NCBI RefSeq assembly: GCF_039614845.1
Contig: NZ_JBDIML010000003.1
Span: forward strand, 496,001-560,000
Reading direction: 5' to 3'
Length of the DNA stretch: 64,000 bases
Source of the DNA: Ornithinibacillus xuwenensis
Lineage (GTDB): Bacteria > Bacillota > Bacilli > Bacillales > Amphibacillaceae
The notes under the pieces were generated by a model, which was not told where the DNA came from, searched no databases, and saw only the letters and a program-made list of their open reading frames with translations. A program made the position numbers and the translations under genes. This document shows positions 17,084-25,879 of this stretch, one piece after another. Numbering within the stretch: position 1 is the stretch's first letter; each line of letters begins with the position of its first letter.

Positions 17084-18613
17084 TTACTCCCGATATCCAG
17101 TATTCGCTCTTACCTTGACTTCTGCATAGCGTGCTAAATCATTTTCCTTCGAGAATACCGTGCCAAGATACCCACCGATGAAGCCTAACGGAACACTAAC
17201 AAGTGCTGGGTTGGATAATGGGAAGATTGGGTCACCAACAAATAGTGCTGCTCCTTCAACTGGGGAGAATACACTCGGGCTCAATGATACAAGGACAAGA
17301 GCCGATATCAGACCTGACAATAATGCCCAAACCGCTCCAGAAGTATTGAATCGCTTCCAGTAAACAGTGTAGAGAATAACAGGTAAATTAGCACTTGCTG
17401 CGATACAGAATGCTAGAGATACAAGAAAGGCAACGTTCAAGAATTGTGCACCTAATGATAGTAAAATAGATAACACGGATACACCTAATGCTGCATATCG
17501 TGCTGCTAGCATTTGCTGCCTTTCTGTCGTTTTTCCTTTTTTTATAATTTGCCCGTAAATATCATGTGCAAATGCTGAAGCACCAGATAGTACAAGCCCT
17601 GCAACAACGGCAAGAATAGTCGCAAATGCAACTGCCGAAATAAAGGCAAATAAAATGTTTCCACCAATCGCTTCAGCTAATAATGGCGCGGCCATATTCC
17701 CACCTGAGTTGGCCGCTAAAATATCACTTTCCCCAACAAATATTGCCGCACCAAAACCAAGGAATAAGGTTAGAATATAAAAGATACCGATTGTCCATGT
17801 TGCTGTAATAACAGATTTTCTGGCTGTTTTAGCATCCTTTACAGTAAAGAAGCGCATCAAAATATGTGGTAATCCCGCCGTACCAAGTACTAATGCTAGC
17901 ATTAACGATAGTGTTCCTAATGGATCACTATATTTAATACCTGGATTTAAATAATCTGCACCATGACTTGTTGCTGTTTTTACTTCAGTAAACATAGCGG
18001 AAATATTGAAGTTAAACTTCCACAAAACAATGAATGAAATAATTACCATACCTGCCATCAGAAGAACTGCTTTCGTTATCTGAACCCAGCTCGTGGCTAT
18101 CATTCCGCCAAATAGAACGTAAATTGTCATCATAACACCCACAATTAGTACGGCAATCCAATATGGAATATCAAATAATAGCTGTATTAAAGCACCCGCA
18201 CCTACGAGCTGTGCAATCATATAGAAGAGTACAATGGTAATGGTACTTAGTGCAGCAACACCTCTAACTTTTTTCGCATCAAATCGTGAATTAATCATAT
18301 CCGCAAGTGTATACTTACCAAGGTTTCGTAACGGCTCTGCTACTAGTAGCAACACCACTAAATAAGCAATTAAAAAGCCAATACTATAGAAAAATCCATC
18401 AAACCCTTGTAAGGCAATTGCTCCAGCAATACCAAGAAACGACGCTGCTGATAAATAGTCACCAGCTATCGCAAGACCATTCTGCCAGCCTGTTAGCCCT
18501 CCACCCGCCGTATAAAATTCACTAGCGGATTTCGTTCGCTTGGCAGCAAAATACGTAATGACAAGTGTCAGCGATACAATCGCAAGGAATAAAACGACAA
18601 CAATTGGATCCAT
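17084..18613 (-). CDS. Sodium:solute symporter, acetate/monocarboxylate (ActP) type
   Basis: This is a 509-aa SSS-family carrier with about thirteen hydrophobic segments. The opening AAKRTKSASEFYTAGGGLTGWQNGLAIAGDYLSAASFLGI is typical of the ActP/MctC branch that imports acetate, pyruvate or similar monocarboxylates with Na+. GTAGLPHILMRFFTV near residue 250 is also conserved there. Its start overlaps the stop of the preceding DUF485 gene by one base, and the DUF485-SSS pairing itself is typical of acetate permeases. It is closely similar to the second symporter at 21.6-23.2 kb. Control by a cre box and a LytTR-type site is predicted upstream. Confidence 0.88.
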   Translation of the reverse strand: MDPIVVVLFLAIVSLTLVITYFAAKRTKSASEFYTAGGGLTGWQNGLAIAGDYLSAASFLGIAGAIALQGFDGFFYSIGFLIAYLVVLLLVAEPLRNLGKYTLADMINSRFDAKKVRGVAALSTITIVLFYMIAQLVGAGALIQLLFDIPYWIAVLIVGVMMTIYVLFGGMIATSWVQITKAVLLMAGMVIISFIVLWKFNFNISAMFTEVKTATSHGADYLNPGIKYSDPLGTLSLMLALVLGTAGLPHILMRFFTVKDAKTARKSVITATWTIGIFYILTLFLGFGAAIFVGESDILAANSGGNMAAPLLAEAIGGNILFAFISAVAFATILAVVAGLVLSGASAFAHDIYGQIIKKGKTTERQQMLAARYAALGVSVLSILLSLGAQFLNVAFLVSLAFCIAASANLPVILYTVYWKRFNTSGAVWALLSGLISALVLVSLSPSVFSPVEGAALFVGDPIFPLSNPALVSVPLGFIGGYLGTVFSKENDLARYAEVKVRANTGYRE

Positions 18614-18960
18614 TATTGATTACCTCCTTTTTGAATCTGATCTTCAATAATTTGATCAGCCTCATCATCAAAGGAAGCTGCCTTTTTCACGTACATAGAA
18701 CTGATTACCCATGTCATTACAAACTGTGCAACAGCAAATATCCAAGCCCACGTAATATCTCCAAATGCTGGTGTGTTTAAGAATGTTCCATACGAAGTAA
18801 AGATTGGCAATAAAAAATAAAACACTAGGAAAAACACCGTCATCGGTAGGATAAACTTCTTTTTATTCGCCATCAGTTGTTTAAACTGTGGGCTACTTTC
18901 TACTTTTACATAATCCACCTTAGGCTTTCCTTTTTCATCCATTAGCTTAGCCTCTGCCAT
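18613..18960 (-). CDS. DUF485 membrane protein, symporter partner
   Basis: This is a 115-aa protein with two hydrophobic segments (FILPMTVFFLVFYFLLPI and ITWAWIFAVAQFVMTWVIS) and polar ends, the layout of DUF485. Genes of this family nearly always precede ActP-type symporters and presumably encode a small accessory subunit; the role is not established. AAGGAGG precedes ATG 18960. It is first in the two-gene operon and carries the regulatory sites described upstream. Confidence 0.88.
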   Translation of the reverse strand: MAEAKLMDEKGKPKVDYVKVESSPQFKQLMANKKKFILPMTVFFLVFYFLLPIFTSYGTFLNTPAFGDITWAWIFAVAQFVMTWVISSMYVKKAASFDDEADQIIEDQIQKGGNQ

Positions 18961-18988
18961 CTAACCATCCTCCTTCTAATTATTTCAT

Positions 18989-19012
18989 TGTAAGCGCTTA
19001 CTAATTATTATA
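18989..19012 (-). promoter_or_regulatory. -10 box and cre box of the DUF485-symporter operon
   Basis: A perfect TATAAT on the minus strand (19007-19012) has no good -35 box. Just downstream, AGTAAGCGCTTACA/TGTAAGCGCTTACT (18989-19002) matches the cre consensus at 13 of 14 positions and would cover the start of transcription. This predicts an activator-dependent, CcpA-repressed promoter. Confidence 0.65.
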
Positions 19013-19045
19013 ATTATTTCGAACATTCTTGATTTAATGTTTGCG

Positions 19046-19074
19046 CCAACGGTAGAAATAGAAGGGTGAATGGT
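19046..19074 (-). promoter_or_regulatory. Predicted LytTR-type response-regulator site
   Basis: On the minus strand ACCATTCA (19067-19074) and ACCGTTGG (19046-19053) form a direct repeat with 13 bases between, 21 bp centre to centre. LytTR regulators such as BtsR bind ACC-type repeats with this spacing. The site is directly upstream of the weak promoter of the symporter operon, so it is the natural target of the LytT-type regulator encoded next door. Confidence 0.5.
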
Positions 19075-19119
19075 TTGTATGCAATCATGAACGGGTTCTT
19101 ATAAAAAATAAAGACTTTC

Positions 19120-19866
19120 CTATACTCGAAAAGTACTAAGAATAATTTTACTAGCATTACGACTAACTGGAATTACTGTCCTTTCCCTATCCTTTAATGT
19201 CAAATTGCTCGTTCCGTTAAACCACGGAGTAATTTCTAATACATGATTTAAATTAACTAAGTAGCTACGATGTGCACGAAAAAATTCATAATCAGACAAT
19301 TTATCCTCTAATTCCTGTAAGGTCATCCGACTCATTATCACCTTATCCTCTGTATGGATTTCGAGTAGTCGCTTATTCGGTACTGCATAATAGATCGACT
19401 CTGGTGAAAGGACAACCATTCGTTCCCCATCATCTACTAGCAGCTTAGCTGTAGATGGTTTCTGTATAACTGGATACCTCGATTCCACCTTCGTGCTCAT
19501 AATTTTTCGTATTCGTACCATTGTTTTGTGGAATCGCGTTTCATCATAAGGCTTCAATAAATAATCAACTGCTTCTATTTCAAATGCATCTAACGCATAT
19601 TCATCATAAGCTGTAGTAAATACAAATAATGGAGCTTGTCCCTCCGTTTTTTCGGTGATATACTTGGCGGCATCTACTCCGGTTAATCCTGGCATTTGCA
19701 CATCTAAAAAGATGACATCTGGTTGATGCTCCATAAATAATTCAATGACTTGTTCACCTGCCTCAGCATGAGGCGTTAGATAGATATCCTTTTCATCCTT
19801 CAGTAAATAAAGCAATTCCTTTCTAGCCATCATTTCATCCTCAGCAATCATCACACGAATACTCAT
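19120..19866 (-). CDS. LytTR response regulator
   Basis: This is a 248-aa regulator. Residues 1-120 are a receiver domain with VMIAEDE at the acidic pocket, VIFLDVQMPG (phospho-accepting Asp), FTTAYDEYALDAF and LLKPYDE. Residues 145-245 are a LytTR DNA-binding domain (ESIYYAVPNKRLLEIHT, FFRAHRSYLVNLNHV). Its ATG overlaps the stop of the sensor kinase, so the two are co-translated. It should answer to that kinase and, by position, control one or both symporter operons; the predicted repeat at 19046-19074 supports this. Confidence 0.9.
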   Translation of the reverse strand: MSIRVMIAEDEMMARKELLYLLKDEKDIYLTPHAEAGEQVIELFMEHQPDVIFLDVQMPGLTGVDAAKYITEKTEGQAPLFVFTTAYDEYALDAFEIEAVDYLLKPYDETRFHKTMVRIRKIMSTKVESRYPVIQKPSTAKLLVDDGERMVVLSPESIYYAVPNKRLLEIHTEDKVIMSRMTLQELEDKLSDYEFFRAHRSYLVNLNHVLEITPWFNGTSNLTLKDRERTVIPVSRNASKIILSTFRV

Positions 19867-21632
19867 CCAATCACCTGCTTTTCAACAAATTCATTTGGAA
19901 CTGGTAAGGTGAACTTCACTTCACTTCCCCCACTTGAGATATTGCAAATTTGCAGTCTAGCTGATTCTCCAATTAACCGAACCAATCGCTGATTTACATT
20001 ATAAATACCCGTACCTCCATTTGGAGTCCCTACTAATGGTTTATGACTCACAATAGGTAAGATATGCTTGGGAAATCCACAGCCATTATCTCGAACCGAT
20101 ATCGAAATATCCTCTGCTTGAGTTTCAATTTTAATCTCCACCTTTCCCTTGTCCGTGACATCCTTCAAGCCATGCTGGATGGCATTTTCAACTAAGGGCT
20201 GAATAGTAGAAGGCGGAAGTAATATTCGTGGTAATTTCTCTGGTTTATTCATTACGATTTGTAGCCTTCCGCGAAACCTCTCCTGAATGATGGAGGTGTA
20301 GGCTTCTACATGCTCATATTCCTTTTCAAGCTCGACTAATGATTTTGACACTAGCCTTAAATTAAAACGCATATAACTTGCCAGTTGTAGCGTTAGATGA
20401 CGAGCATTCTTTGGGTCCTCTCGAAATAATGATGCAATGAGCTGTAGTGTATTGAATAGAAAGTGAGGATTAATTTGTGCCTGAAGATTCCTAAGCTCTG
20501 CATCACGAATATGATCTTGTAGCTTTTCGGTAGTGAGCACATTAAGCTGGTTAGAGATAAATTGTCCCAATCCTTCCGCCATCATCAGTTCTACTGGTGA
20601 AATATGCTGTGCCTTCCGGAAATAAAAGGTAATGAGTCCGGTAACATCATTCGCTTCCGTAATAGGAATGATAATAGCTGCCTCGAGCGGACAGTTTTCA
20701 TGCTGACAATGGAGATCTGATTTCAAATAGGCTACTTGAATTTTTTTAGTATGAATCGTTTCTAATGCAAGCGGGATTGTTATCCGGTCCCCCGCTTGAT
20801 GGTGCTTGTCACCTAATCCAATATGCGCTAATACTTCCAATTGATTGGTCACGGATACAGCTGCTAGCTTCAGCCGTTCATATAGTAAATTCGCTAGTCC
20901 ATTAGCTACCTCTTGATTGGAATCCTTCTTTAAATAAGGTAATGCCTCTTCTGCAATCGTTAATGCTTGTTTCGTAGCCAAAGCCGCTTCATTTTCCTGT
21001 TCCTTTAGTACGATTCCAATCATTGCCGTAAAAATAGCAATAGCAATACTATTGGATAGTACGAGTGGCAAACCAATTTGATCCACGATCGTAACTAGAC
21101 CATCGCCACCAGTATACAATATCAATAGTAATTGCATTTGTAATACTGGTGGGAAAACACCAATAAACAGCGCTTTTAACGGTGAAATAACCCGCTCATT
21201 GGAAAAAAATCTTGCGGTCATCCCTGCTAACCATCCTGTCAGTGGATTTACCAAACCATTGGCTAGCCAGCCAATTCCACCTACAAACATTAAATGACTA
21301 CCTGCAATTAATCCCGCACCAAACCCGACAATAGGTCCACCCAATAAGCCTGCTATTACAATTGCAACCAAACTTGAGCTAACAATTAGTTGATTATCTT
21401 CCACTGGTAGAAGAACGAAAGTACGGATAATCGATGTATCATCTGTAATGATAATTCCTGTCACTGTACTTGCGACTCCAAAAAAACCAAAAACCACAGC
21501 ATGAAGGAGGGACATCTTCACACTATATTCCCGGTACAATAAGGACTTGAATCCAGGAGTGCGTGTCATCACAAAGGCAACAACGAGTAGTAAACCTAAT
21601 CGTTCAAACAAAATAATTGTTAAATCTCTCAC
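19863..21632 (-). CDS. LytS-type sensor histidine kinase
   Basis: This is a 589-aa membrane kinase. Residues 1-210 carry six or more hydrophobic segments with the 5TM-5TMR_LYT motifs (GLLGGPIVGFGAGLIAG and GWLANGLVNPLTGWLAG). A GAF-like domain spans about 225-370. The kinase core has LQAQINPHFLFNTLQLIASL with the phospho-accepting histidine, and LVENAIQHGLKD plus VRDNGCGF in the ATPase domain. Relatives sense pyruvate or other extracellular metabolites. It starts at GTG 21632, overlapping the stop of the upstream symporter, with GGGGAG seven bases before. Symporter and sensor are thus translationally linked, which suggests transport-coupled sensing. Confidence 0.9.
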   Translation of the reverse strand: MRDLTIILFERLGLLLVVAFVMTRTPGFKSLLYREYSVKMSLLHAVVFGFFGVASTVTGIIITDDTSIIRTFVLLPVEDNQLIVSSSLVAIVIAGLLGGPIVGFGAGLIAGSHLMFVGGIGWLANGLVNPLTGWLAGMTARFFSNERVISPLKALFIGVFPPVLQMQLLLILYTGGDGLVTIVDQIGLPLVLSNSIAIAIFTAMIGIVLKEQENEAALATKQALTIAEEALPYLKKDSNQEVANGLANLLYERLKLAAVSVTNQLEVLAHIGLGDKHHQAGDRITIPLALETIHTKKIQVAYLKSDLHCQHENCPLEAAIIIPITEANDVTGLITFYFRKAQHISPVELMMAEGLGQFISNQLNVLTTEKLQDHIRDAELRNLQAQINPHFLFNTLQLIASLFREDPKNARHLTLQLASYMRFNLRLVSKSLVELEKEYEHVEAYTSIIQERFRGRLQIVMNKPEKLPRILLPPSTIQPLVENAIQHGLKDVTDKGKVEIKIETQAEDISISVRDNGCGFPKHILPIVSHKPLVGTPNGGTGIYNVNQRLVRLIGESARLQICNISSGGSEVKFTLPVPNEFVEKQVIG

Positions 21633-23173
21633 CTATTATCTCCCCTTGCCTTAATACCGGTTTGCGACTGGATAAAGAAACGCTTATATGCTTGCTCTGA
21701 TTGCATATACTTAGAGGAAAAGATAGTTCCTAAATAAGCTCCTAAGAAACCAATTGGAATGGCAATAATTCCAGGATTATATAGAGAAATCACCGCTTCT
21801 TTTACAATCCAACCATCTGCAGGATTCATAACATGTGGGCCTAGTAAGACCAAAAGGATAGATGCTGCCATACCACTTACCATCCCTGTGACGGCTCCAA
21901 CGTGTGTAAAGCGCTTCCAATATATCGTCAACACGAGAACCGGAAAATTACTAGAAGCTGCTACAACAAACGTCATCGATACAAGAAAGGTCACATTAAT
22001 GGTTTCTAATCGTAAAGCAAATAATGTAGAAATAATCCCAATTCCAACAGCTGTCCAACGAGCTGCCCGCAATTGCTCCATCTCAGTTGACTGTCCTTTC
22101 TTCAAGATATGATGGAAAATATCATATGAAAAAGCTGTTGTAGCAGATATTACTAGTCCTGCTACTACCGCAACAATCGTAGTAAATGCAATTGCTGATA
22201 CAAACGCTAAAAGGAAGTCACCACCTACTGCTTTTGCTAACAGTGGCGCAGCTAAATTCCCTGTTGGGTCATCACCGATTAATCCAGAATAGCCTAGTAG
22301 AGCAACGGTACCAAATCCTAAGACAAGGGTCATAATATAAAACACCCCAATAATCCAGGTTGAGCTCATTAAGGACCGCCGAACCTCCATGGTGTTTCGA
22401 ACAGTAAACAATCTTATTAATATATGTGGTAATCCCGCTGTCCCTAACACTAATGCAAGCTGAAGAGAAAGGAATTCTAGAGGATTTTCAAATAGATGCC
22501 CAGGGATAAAGAAATTTTCTCCTAAAGGCGTTCCTGCCTTTACACGTTCAATTAAGTATGGCAAATTCCAATCAACATTCGAAAACACGATTAAAGCTAG
22601 TAAAAATGTTCCTGACATGAGAACAACGGTTTTTACAATTTGCACCCAAGAGGTTGCAACCATTCCACCAAATACAACATAAATAGTCATTAATCCTCCA
22701 ATAACAAGTACAGAGATAGAATAATCGATGTCTAATAATAAACGAAGTAAAAACCCTGAAGCAACTAGTTGAGGAATCATGTAGAGAATAGAGATCATGA
22801 ATGCGCCAACTGCCATCAGTAAGCGCATCTTATTACTCGGAAACCGAGAGCAAATTACATCACCAAGTGAATATCTTCCAAGACGATGAACTGGTTCGGC
22901 AACTAAAAAAAGAACAACCAGGTAGGAAACTAAAAAGCCTATGGAATATAAAAAACCATCATAACCACTTATCGCAATCATCCCAACAATCCCAAGAAAT
23001 GACGCAGCACTAATAAAATCACCAGCAATAGCCAGTCCATTTTGAAAGCCTGTTAAACTACCAGAAGCAATATAGAATCGATTGGTAGTATTACTACGTT
23101 TTGCTGCCCAATAGGTAATAATTAAGGTACACACTATAATACAAATAAAAAATAAAAAATATGTGAGATTCAC
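21629..23173 (-). CDS. Second ActP-type sodium:solute symporter
   Basis: This is a 514-aa SSS carrier, paralog of the one at 17-18.6 kb. It has the same opening (TNRFYIASGSLTGFQNGLAIAGDFISAASFLGI), the same GTAGLPHILIRLFTV region and the same number of membrane segments. It lies between its own DUF485 gene, three bases upstream, and the sensor kinase gene, which it overlaps by four bases. The ligand is probably a monocarboxylate. Because it is fused by overlap to a LytS/LytT pair, it may work as a transport co-sensor as well as a carrier; that is inference. Confidence 0.88.
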   Translation of the reverse strand: MNLTYFLFFICIIVCTLIITYWAAKRSNTTNRFYIASGSLTGFQNGLAIAGDFISAASFLGIVGMIAISGYDGFLYSIGFLVSYLVVLFLVAEPVHRLGRYSLGDVICSRFPSNKMRLLMAVGAFMISILYMIPQLVASGFLLRLLLDIDYSISVLVIGGLMTIYVVFGGMVATSWVQIVKTVVLMSGTFLLALIVFSNVDWNLPYLIERVKAGTPLGENFFIPGHLFENPLEFLSLQLALVLGTAGLPHILIRLFTVRNTMEVRRSLMSSTWIIGVFYIMTLVLGFGTVALLGYSGLIGDDPTGNLAAPLLAKAVGGDFLLAFVSAIAFTTIVAVVAGLVISATTAFSYDIFHHILKKGQSTEMEQLRAARWTAVGIGIISTLFALRLETINVTFLVSMTFVVAASSNFPVLVLTIYWKRFTHVGAVTGMVSGMAASILLVLLGPHVMNPADGWIVKEAVISLYNPGIIAIPIGFLGAYLGTIFSSKYMQSEQAYKRFFIQSQTGIKARGDNR

Positions 23174-23175
23174 AA

Positions 23176-23451
23176 CTACTCCCCCTGGTTAATTTCTTCA
23201 ATTTGCTGGTCAAACCTTTTCGCCCTATTATGGTAAATCCAGCCTACTATCCATGTCATGGGAATTTGCAAGAAACTATATAACCACGCCCAAGTTAAAC
23301 CATCGATCACACTTGTACGATTCATGACATCAGGGAAGTAAATCAGAGACAAAGGAAGTATGAAATAAAACATAAACACAATTCCTAATGATATTGTCAT
23401 CATCCGCTTCTTCTGACGAATTAATTCCTTTACACGCTCTTCCATCCGCAT
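23176..23451 (-). CDS. DUF485 membrane protein, second copy
   Basis: This is a 91-aa protein with two hydrophobic segments and charged ends (MRMEERVKELIRQKKR at the start). It contains FMFYFILPLSLIYFPDVMN and TWAWLYSFLQIPMTWIVGWIYH and is the shorter paralog of the DUF485 protein at 18.6 kb, lacking about 25 N-terminal residues. It heads a four-gene operon DUF485-symporter-sensor-regulator. I found no cre or ACC repeat in the 140 bases upstream, in contrast to the other copy. Confidence 0.83.
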   Translation of the reverse strand: MRMEERVKELIRQKKRMMTISLGIVFMFYFILPLSLIYFPDVMNRTSVIDGLTWAWLYSFLQIPMTWIVGWIYHNRAKRFDQQIEEINQGE

Positions 23452-23591
23452 TCTCCCAACTAAAAAAAACAGTAAATTTAATTAATTCGAATAATAAATA
23501 AATTATGGTAGGTTGTAAAGGGTTTCGCTTGTTAAATGTTAAATAAACATCTGCTATGAATGAATCTCATAAGATGGTGACCATCTGATAT

Positions 23592-24320
23592 TCATTCAAT
23601 TTTCCGCTGAAATTTATAATGAATGACAGTAAACCATAGCACAGTCATCATGATACCCAGGATAAAGTCTATCCAATAGCGAGTTGGTTGATTTTCCAAC
23701 AACATCGCAACAGGCCAATATACCGGGAAAAACATCGCTACGACATTCAATAAGGGACTTGCTAAAATATAGTCAATTAACGGAACTAAAATACATAGAT
23801 TAATAACCTTCGTTAATGCTAACCCCTCTACTTTGTTAGAGGCTAAAGTCGCCATGATCATGGTTATAATTGGTGTCTGCAAAGCGAATAAAAAGGCAAC
23901 CGGTATAAACGAAGCGAAACGAACAGCTACAATTCCTTGTATTAGGATAATGGAGTAGGCTAATAAGAAAGTAATACCGATTGGGAATAGTAAACGCCCA
24001 AATAGATAACCCGATTTCGTTAATGGCGTAATGGAATAATATAATAAAAGACCTTCATCTCGTTCATCTAGTAGGATAAATCCGTACAAGATACCGATCA
24101 TAAGCGGTGCCATTAATAATACTAATCCAATAATAATTAAAAAATGCTCATTCAATGAAAAGGATATATGTTGGCTTAGAAAAGCATGAAGCTCCGGTAC
24201 CCCAAAACGAACTAGTAGCGCTAACAGCAGCGAGCCGACCATTGAAAAAATTAATAACGGATCTCTACTAATATTTTTCCAATCACTTACAGCTAATAGA
24301 AATATACGCTTTACCACCAT
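23592..24320 (-). CDS. ABC-2 exporter permease, fluoroquinolone-export type
   Basis: This is a 242-aa membrane protein with six hydrophobic segments. LLLYYSITPLTKSGYLFGRLLFP and NKVEGLALTKVINLCILVPLIDY match the fluoroquinolone-type ABC permease family (relatives of mycobacterial Rv2687c/Rv2686c). It is last in the TetR-ATPase-permease-permease operon and follows the other permease by 12 bases. The two permeases probably form a heterodimer. Drug specificity cannot be judged from sequence. Confidence 0.8.
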   Translation of the reverse strand: MVVKRIFLLAVSDWKNISRDPLLIFSMVGSLLLALLVRFGVPELHAFLSQHISFSLNEHFLIIIGLVLLMAPLMIGILYGFILLDERDEGLLLYYSITPLTKSGYLFGRLLFPIGITFLLAYSIILIQGIVAVRFASFIPVAFLFALQTPIITMIMATLASNKVEGLALTKVINLCILVPLIDYILASPLLNVVAMFFPVYWPVAMLLENQPTRYWIDFILGIMMTVLWFTVIHYKFQRKIE

Positions 24321-24332
24321 TCCAACCCCCTA

Positions 24333-25028
24333 TCATTGAAAACATTTGTTCTTTAAGAATTGATTTGTTTCATAATAAGCCCAAAAATACGCAACACCTA
24401 TCCATATGATGCAAGTAATGGTTGCATAACTATACATATTAAAAGAAAGTTCATGAAAGGCTCCTTCTAATAGAATTAATATCGCTTGGGTTGGCAATAT
24501 ATAAAAAATCTGAGAATCGACGTTTATAAAATTTAGTAATGGTAAATAAAAGATAATCACCAATAAAGGTGATGTATATAAAAAAGCATTAATAGACGGA
24601 ACCCGAACAGCTAACACAATTCCAAGTAAGGTGAAAAAGACAGAGCAAAACAGAACAGCCATCATAAATGGTAAAAATGCAAAGCTATGGTGATGGATGA
24701 AATAAAAAATGAATGAGCTAGTAATCGTAGCTAGAAGCGTTAATGATAAAACCTTACTCCATAAATACGCATGAATAGATATTGGTGTAACAAATAATGA
24801 ATTAAATATAGATTGATTCCTTTCGAGTAAAACAAGACCACCAACAAAGAAAAAGCCTAAAACAGATGGATCTGTAAATATAATGAAAATAGAAGCCTCT
24901 TGAATGATAGATTCTGGTAAAAACAATAAGACTCCAATGTAAAAAGCACTAACAAGCGCATACGCATAATAAAATCCGTGTCGAACTTGAAACATGACAT
25001 CCATTTTCAGTAAATCTAGTAATCTCAT
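24333..25028 (-). CDS. ABC-2 exporter permease, first subunit
   Basis: This is a 231-aa membrane protein with six hydrophobic segments. It begins MRLLDLLKMDVMFQVRHGFYYAYALVSAFY and contains VLLERNQSIFNSLFVTPISIHAYLWSKVLSLT, typical of ABC-2 exporters whose cytoplasmic loop contacts the ATPase. Its start overlaps the ATPase stop by four bases. With the downstream permease and the upstream ATPase it makes a complete exporter. Confidence 0.8.
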   Translation of the reverse strand: MRLLDLLKMDVMFQVRHGFYYAYALVSAFYIGVLLFLPESIIQEASIFIIFTDPSVLGFFFVGGLVLLERNQSIFNSLFVTPISIHAYLWSKVLSLTLLATITSSFIFYFIHHHSFAFLPFMMAVLFCSVFFTLLGIVLAVRVPSINAFLYTSPLLVIIFYLPLLNFINVDSQIFYILPTQAILILLEGAFHELSFNMYSYATITCIIWIGVAYFWAYYETNQFLKNKCFQ

Positions 25029-25879
25029 ACAAGCTTCCTACCCGTCGTTTTTATAAATATATCCTCTAATGAAGCCTCCTGCGTGTGCATCGTAATAATT
25101 TCATAGTTTTTAATAATCTCTTGAAAGTTATCATGATGACCAATGCCTAACAATGGAAATTGTGCTGTCTTTATTTCTGTCTTATCACGATACTCTACCC
25201 GCAATTCTTTCTTTCCTTCTTTAACCTTGAGCCTTTTAGGAGAATCAATTAAGGATATTTGACCATCCACAATAAAGGCCACCTGGTCACATAGCTCCTC
25301 TGCAGTATTCATGTTATGTGTGGTAATAATGATGGTCTTCCCCTTGGCTTTTTCAGCCTTTATCAGTTCACGTAAATTTTTGTCATTTACCGGATCTAAT
25401 CCGGAGGTTGGTTCATCCAGAAACAAAATATCCGGATCATTCAATAGCACTCGGCAAAAATTCAAACGCATTTTCATGCCTTTTGAATAGTTACTAAATC
25501 GAACATGTGCAGCGTCCTTTAATCCCAACCGTTCCAAAAGCTCTATAGGGTCCCGTTTAGTAGATTGATATAATTTACTAAAGAACGTTAAATTTTCTAA
25601 ACCAGTAAACTTTTGATAGAAATTGGGAAATTCAAAACCAACACCAATACGTTCATAATAGGTTGAACCTAGTCTATTCAACTCCTGATGCTCAACCCTC
25701 ACACTTCCCTTATAGCCTTTTAATATTCCGATTAGTATTTTTTGAATCGTACTCTTCCCAGCCCCAGACGGTCCTAAAAAGCCAAATATCTCCCCTTTAT
25801 TTACCTGAAACGTAACACCTTTTATCGTATCGCTTGATTTCGTTGGATATCGGTACATCAGATTGTTGACATGAATCAT
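25025..25879 (-). CDS. ABC exporter ATPase, fluoroquinolone-export type
   Basis: This is a 284-aa cytoplasmic ATPase. Walker A is GPSGAGKST near residue 37, the Q-loop region carries GFEFPNFYQKFTG, the signature is NYSKGMKMRLNF, Walker B is ILFLDEPTSGLD and the H-loop is TTHNM. YSKGM instead of LSGGQ is normal in DrrA-like exporters. The last 80 residues are a small accessory domain ending LEDIFIKTTGR. It overlaps TetR and permease genes by four bases each, so all four are tightly coupled. Confidence 0.9.
   Translation of the reverse strand: MIHVNNLMYRYPTKSSDTIKGVTFQVNKGEIFGFLGPSGAGKSTIQKILIGILKGYKGSVRVEHQELNRLGSTYYERIGVGFEFPNFYQKFTGLENLTFFSKLYQSTKRDPIELLERLGLKDAAHVRFSNYSKGMKMRLNFCRVLLNDPDILFLDEPTSGLDPVNDKNLRELIKAEKAKGKTIIITTHNMNTAEELCDQVAFIVDGQISLIDSPKRLKVKEGKKELRVEYRDKTEIKTAQFPLLGIGHHDNFQEIIKNYEIITMHTQEASLEDIFIKTTGRKLV

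Noticed and set aside
23452..23591. Search for a second LytTR repeat or cre box upstream of the 23.4 kb DUF485 gene
   Set aside because: No ACC-type repeat with 21-bp spacing and no cre match could be found, so no site is claimed.
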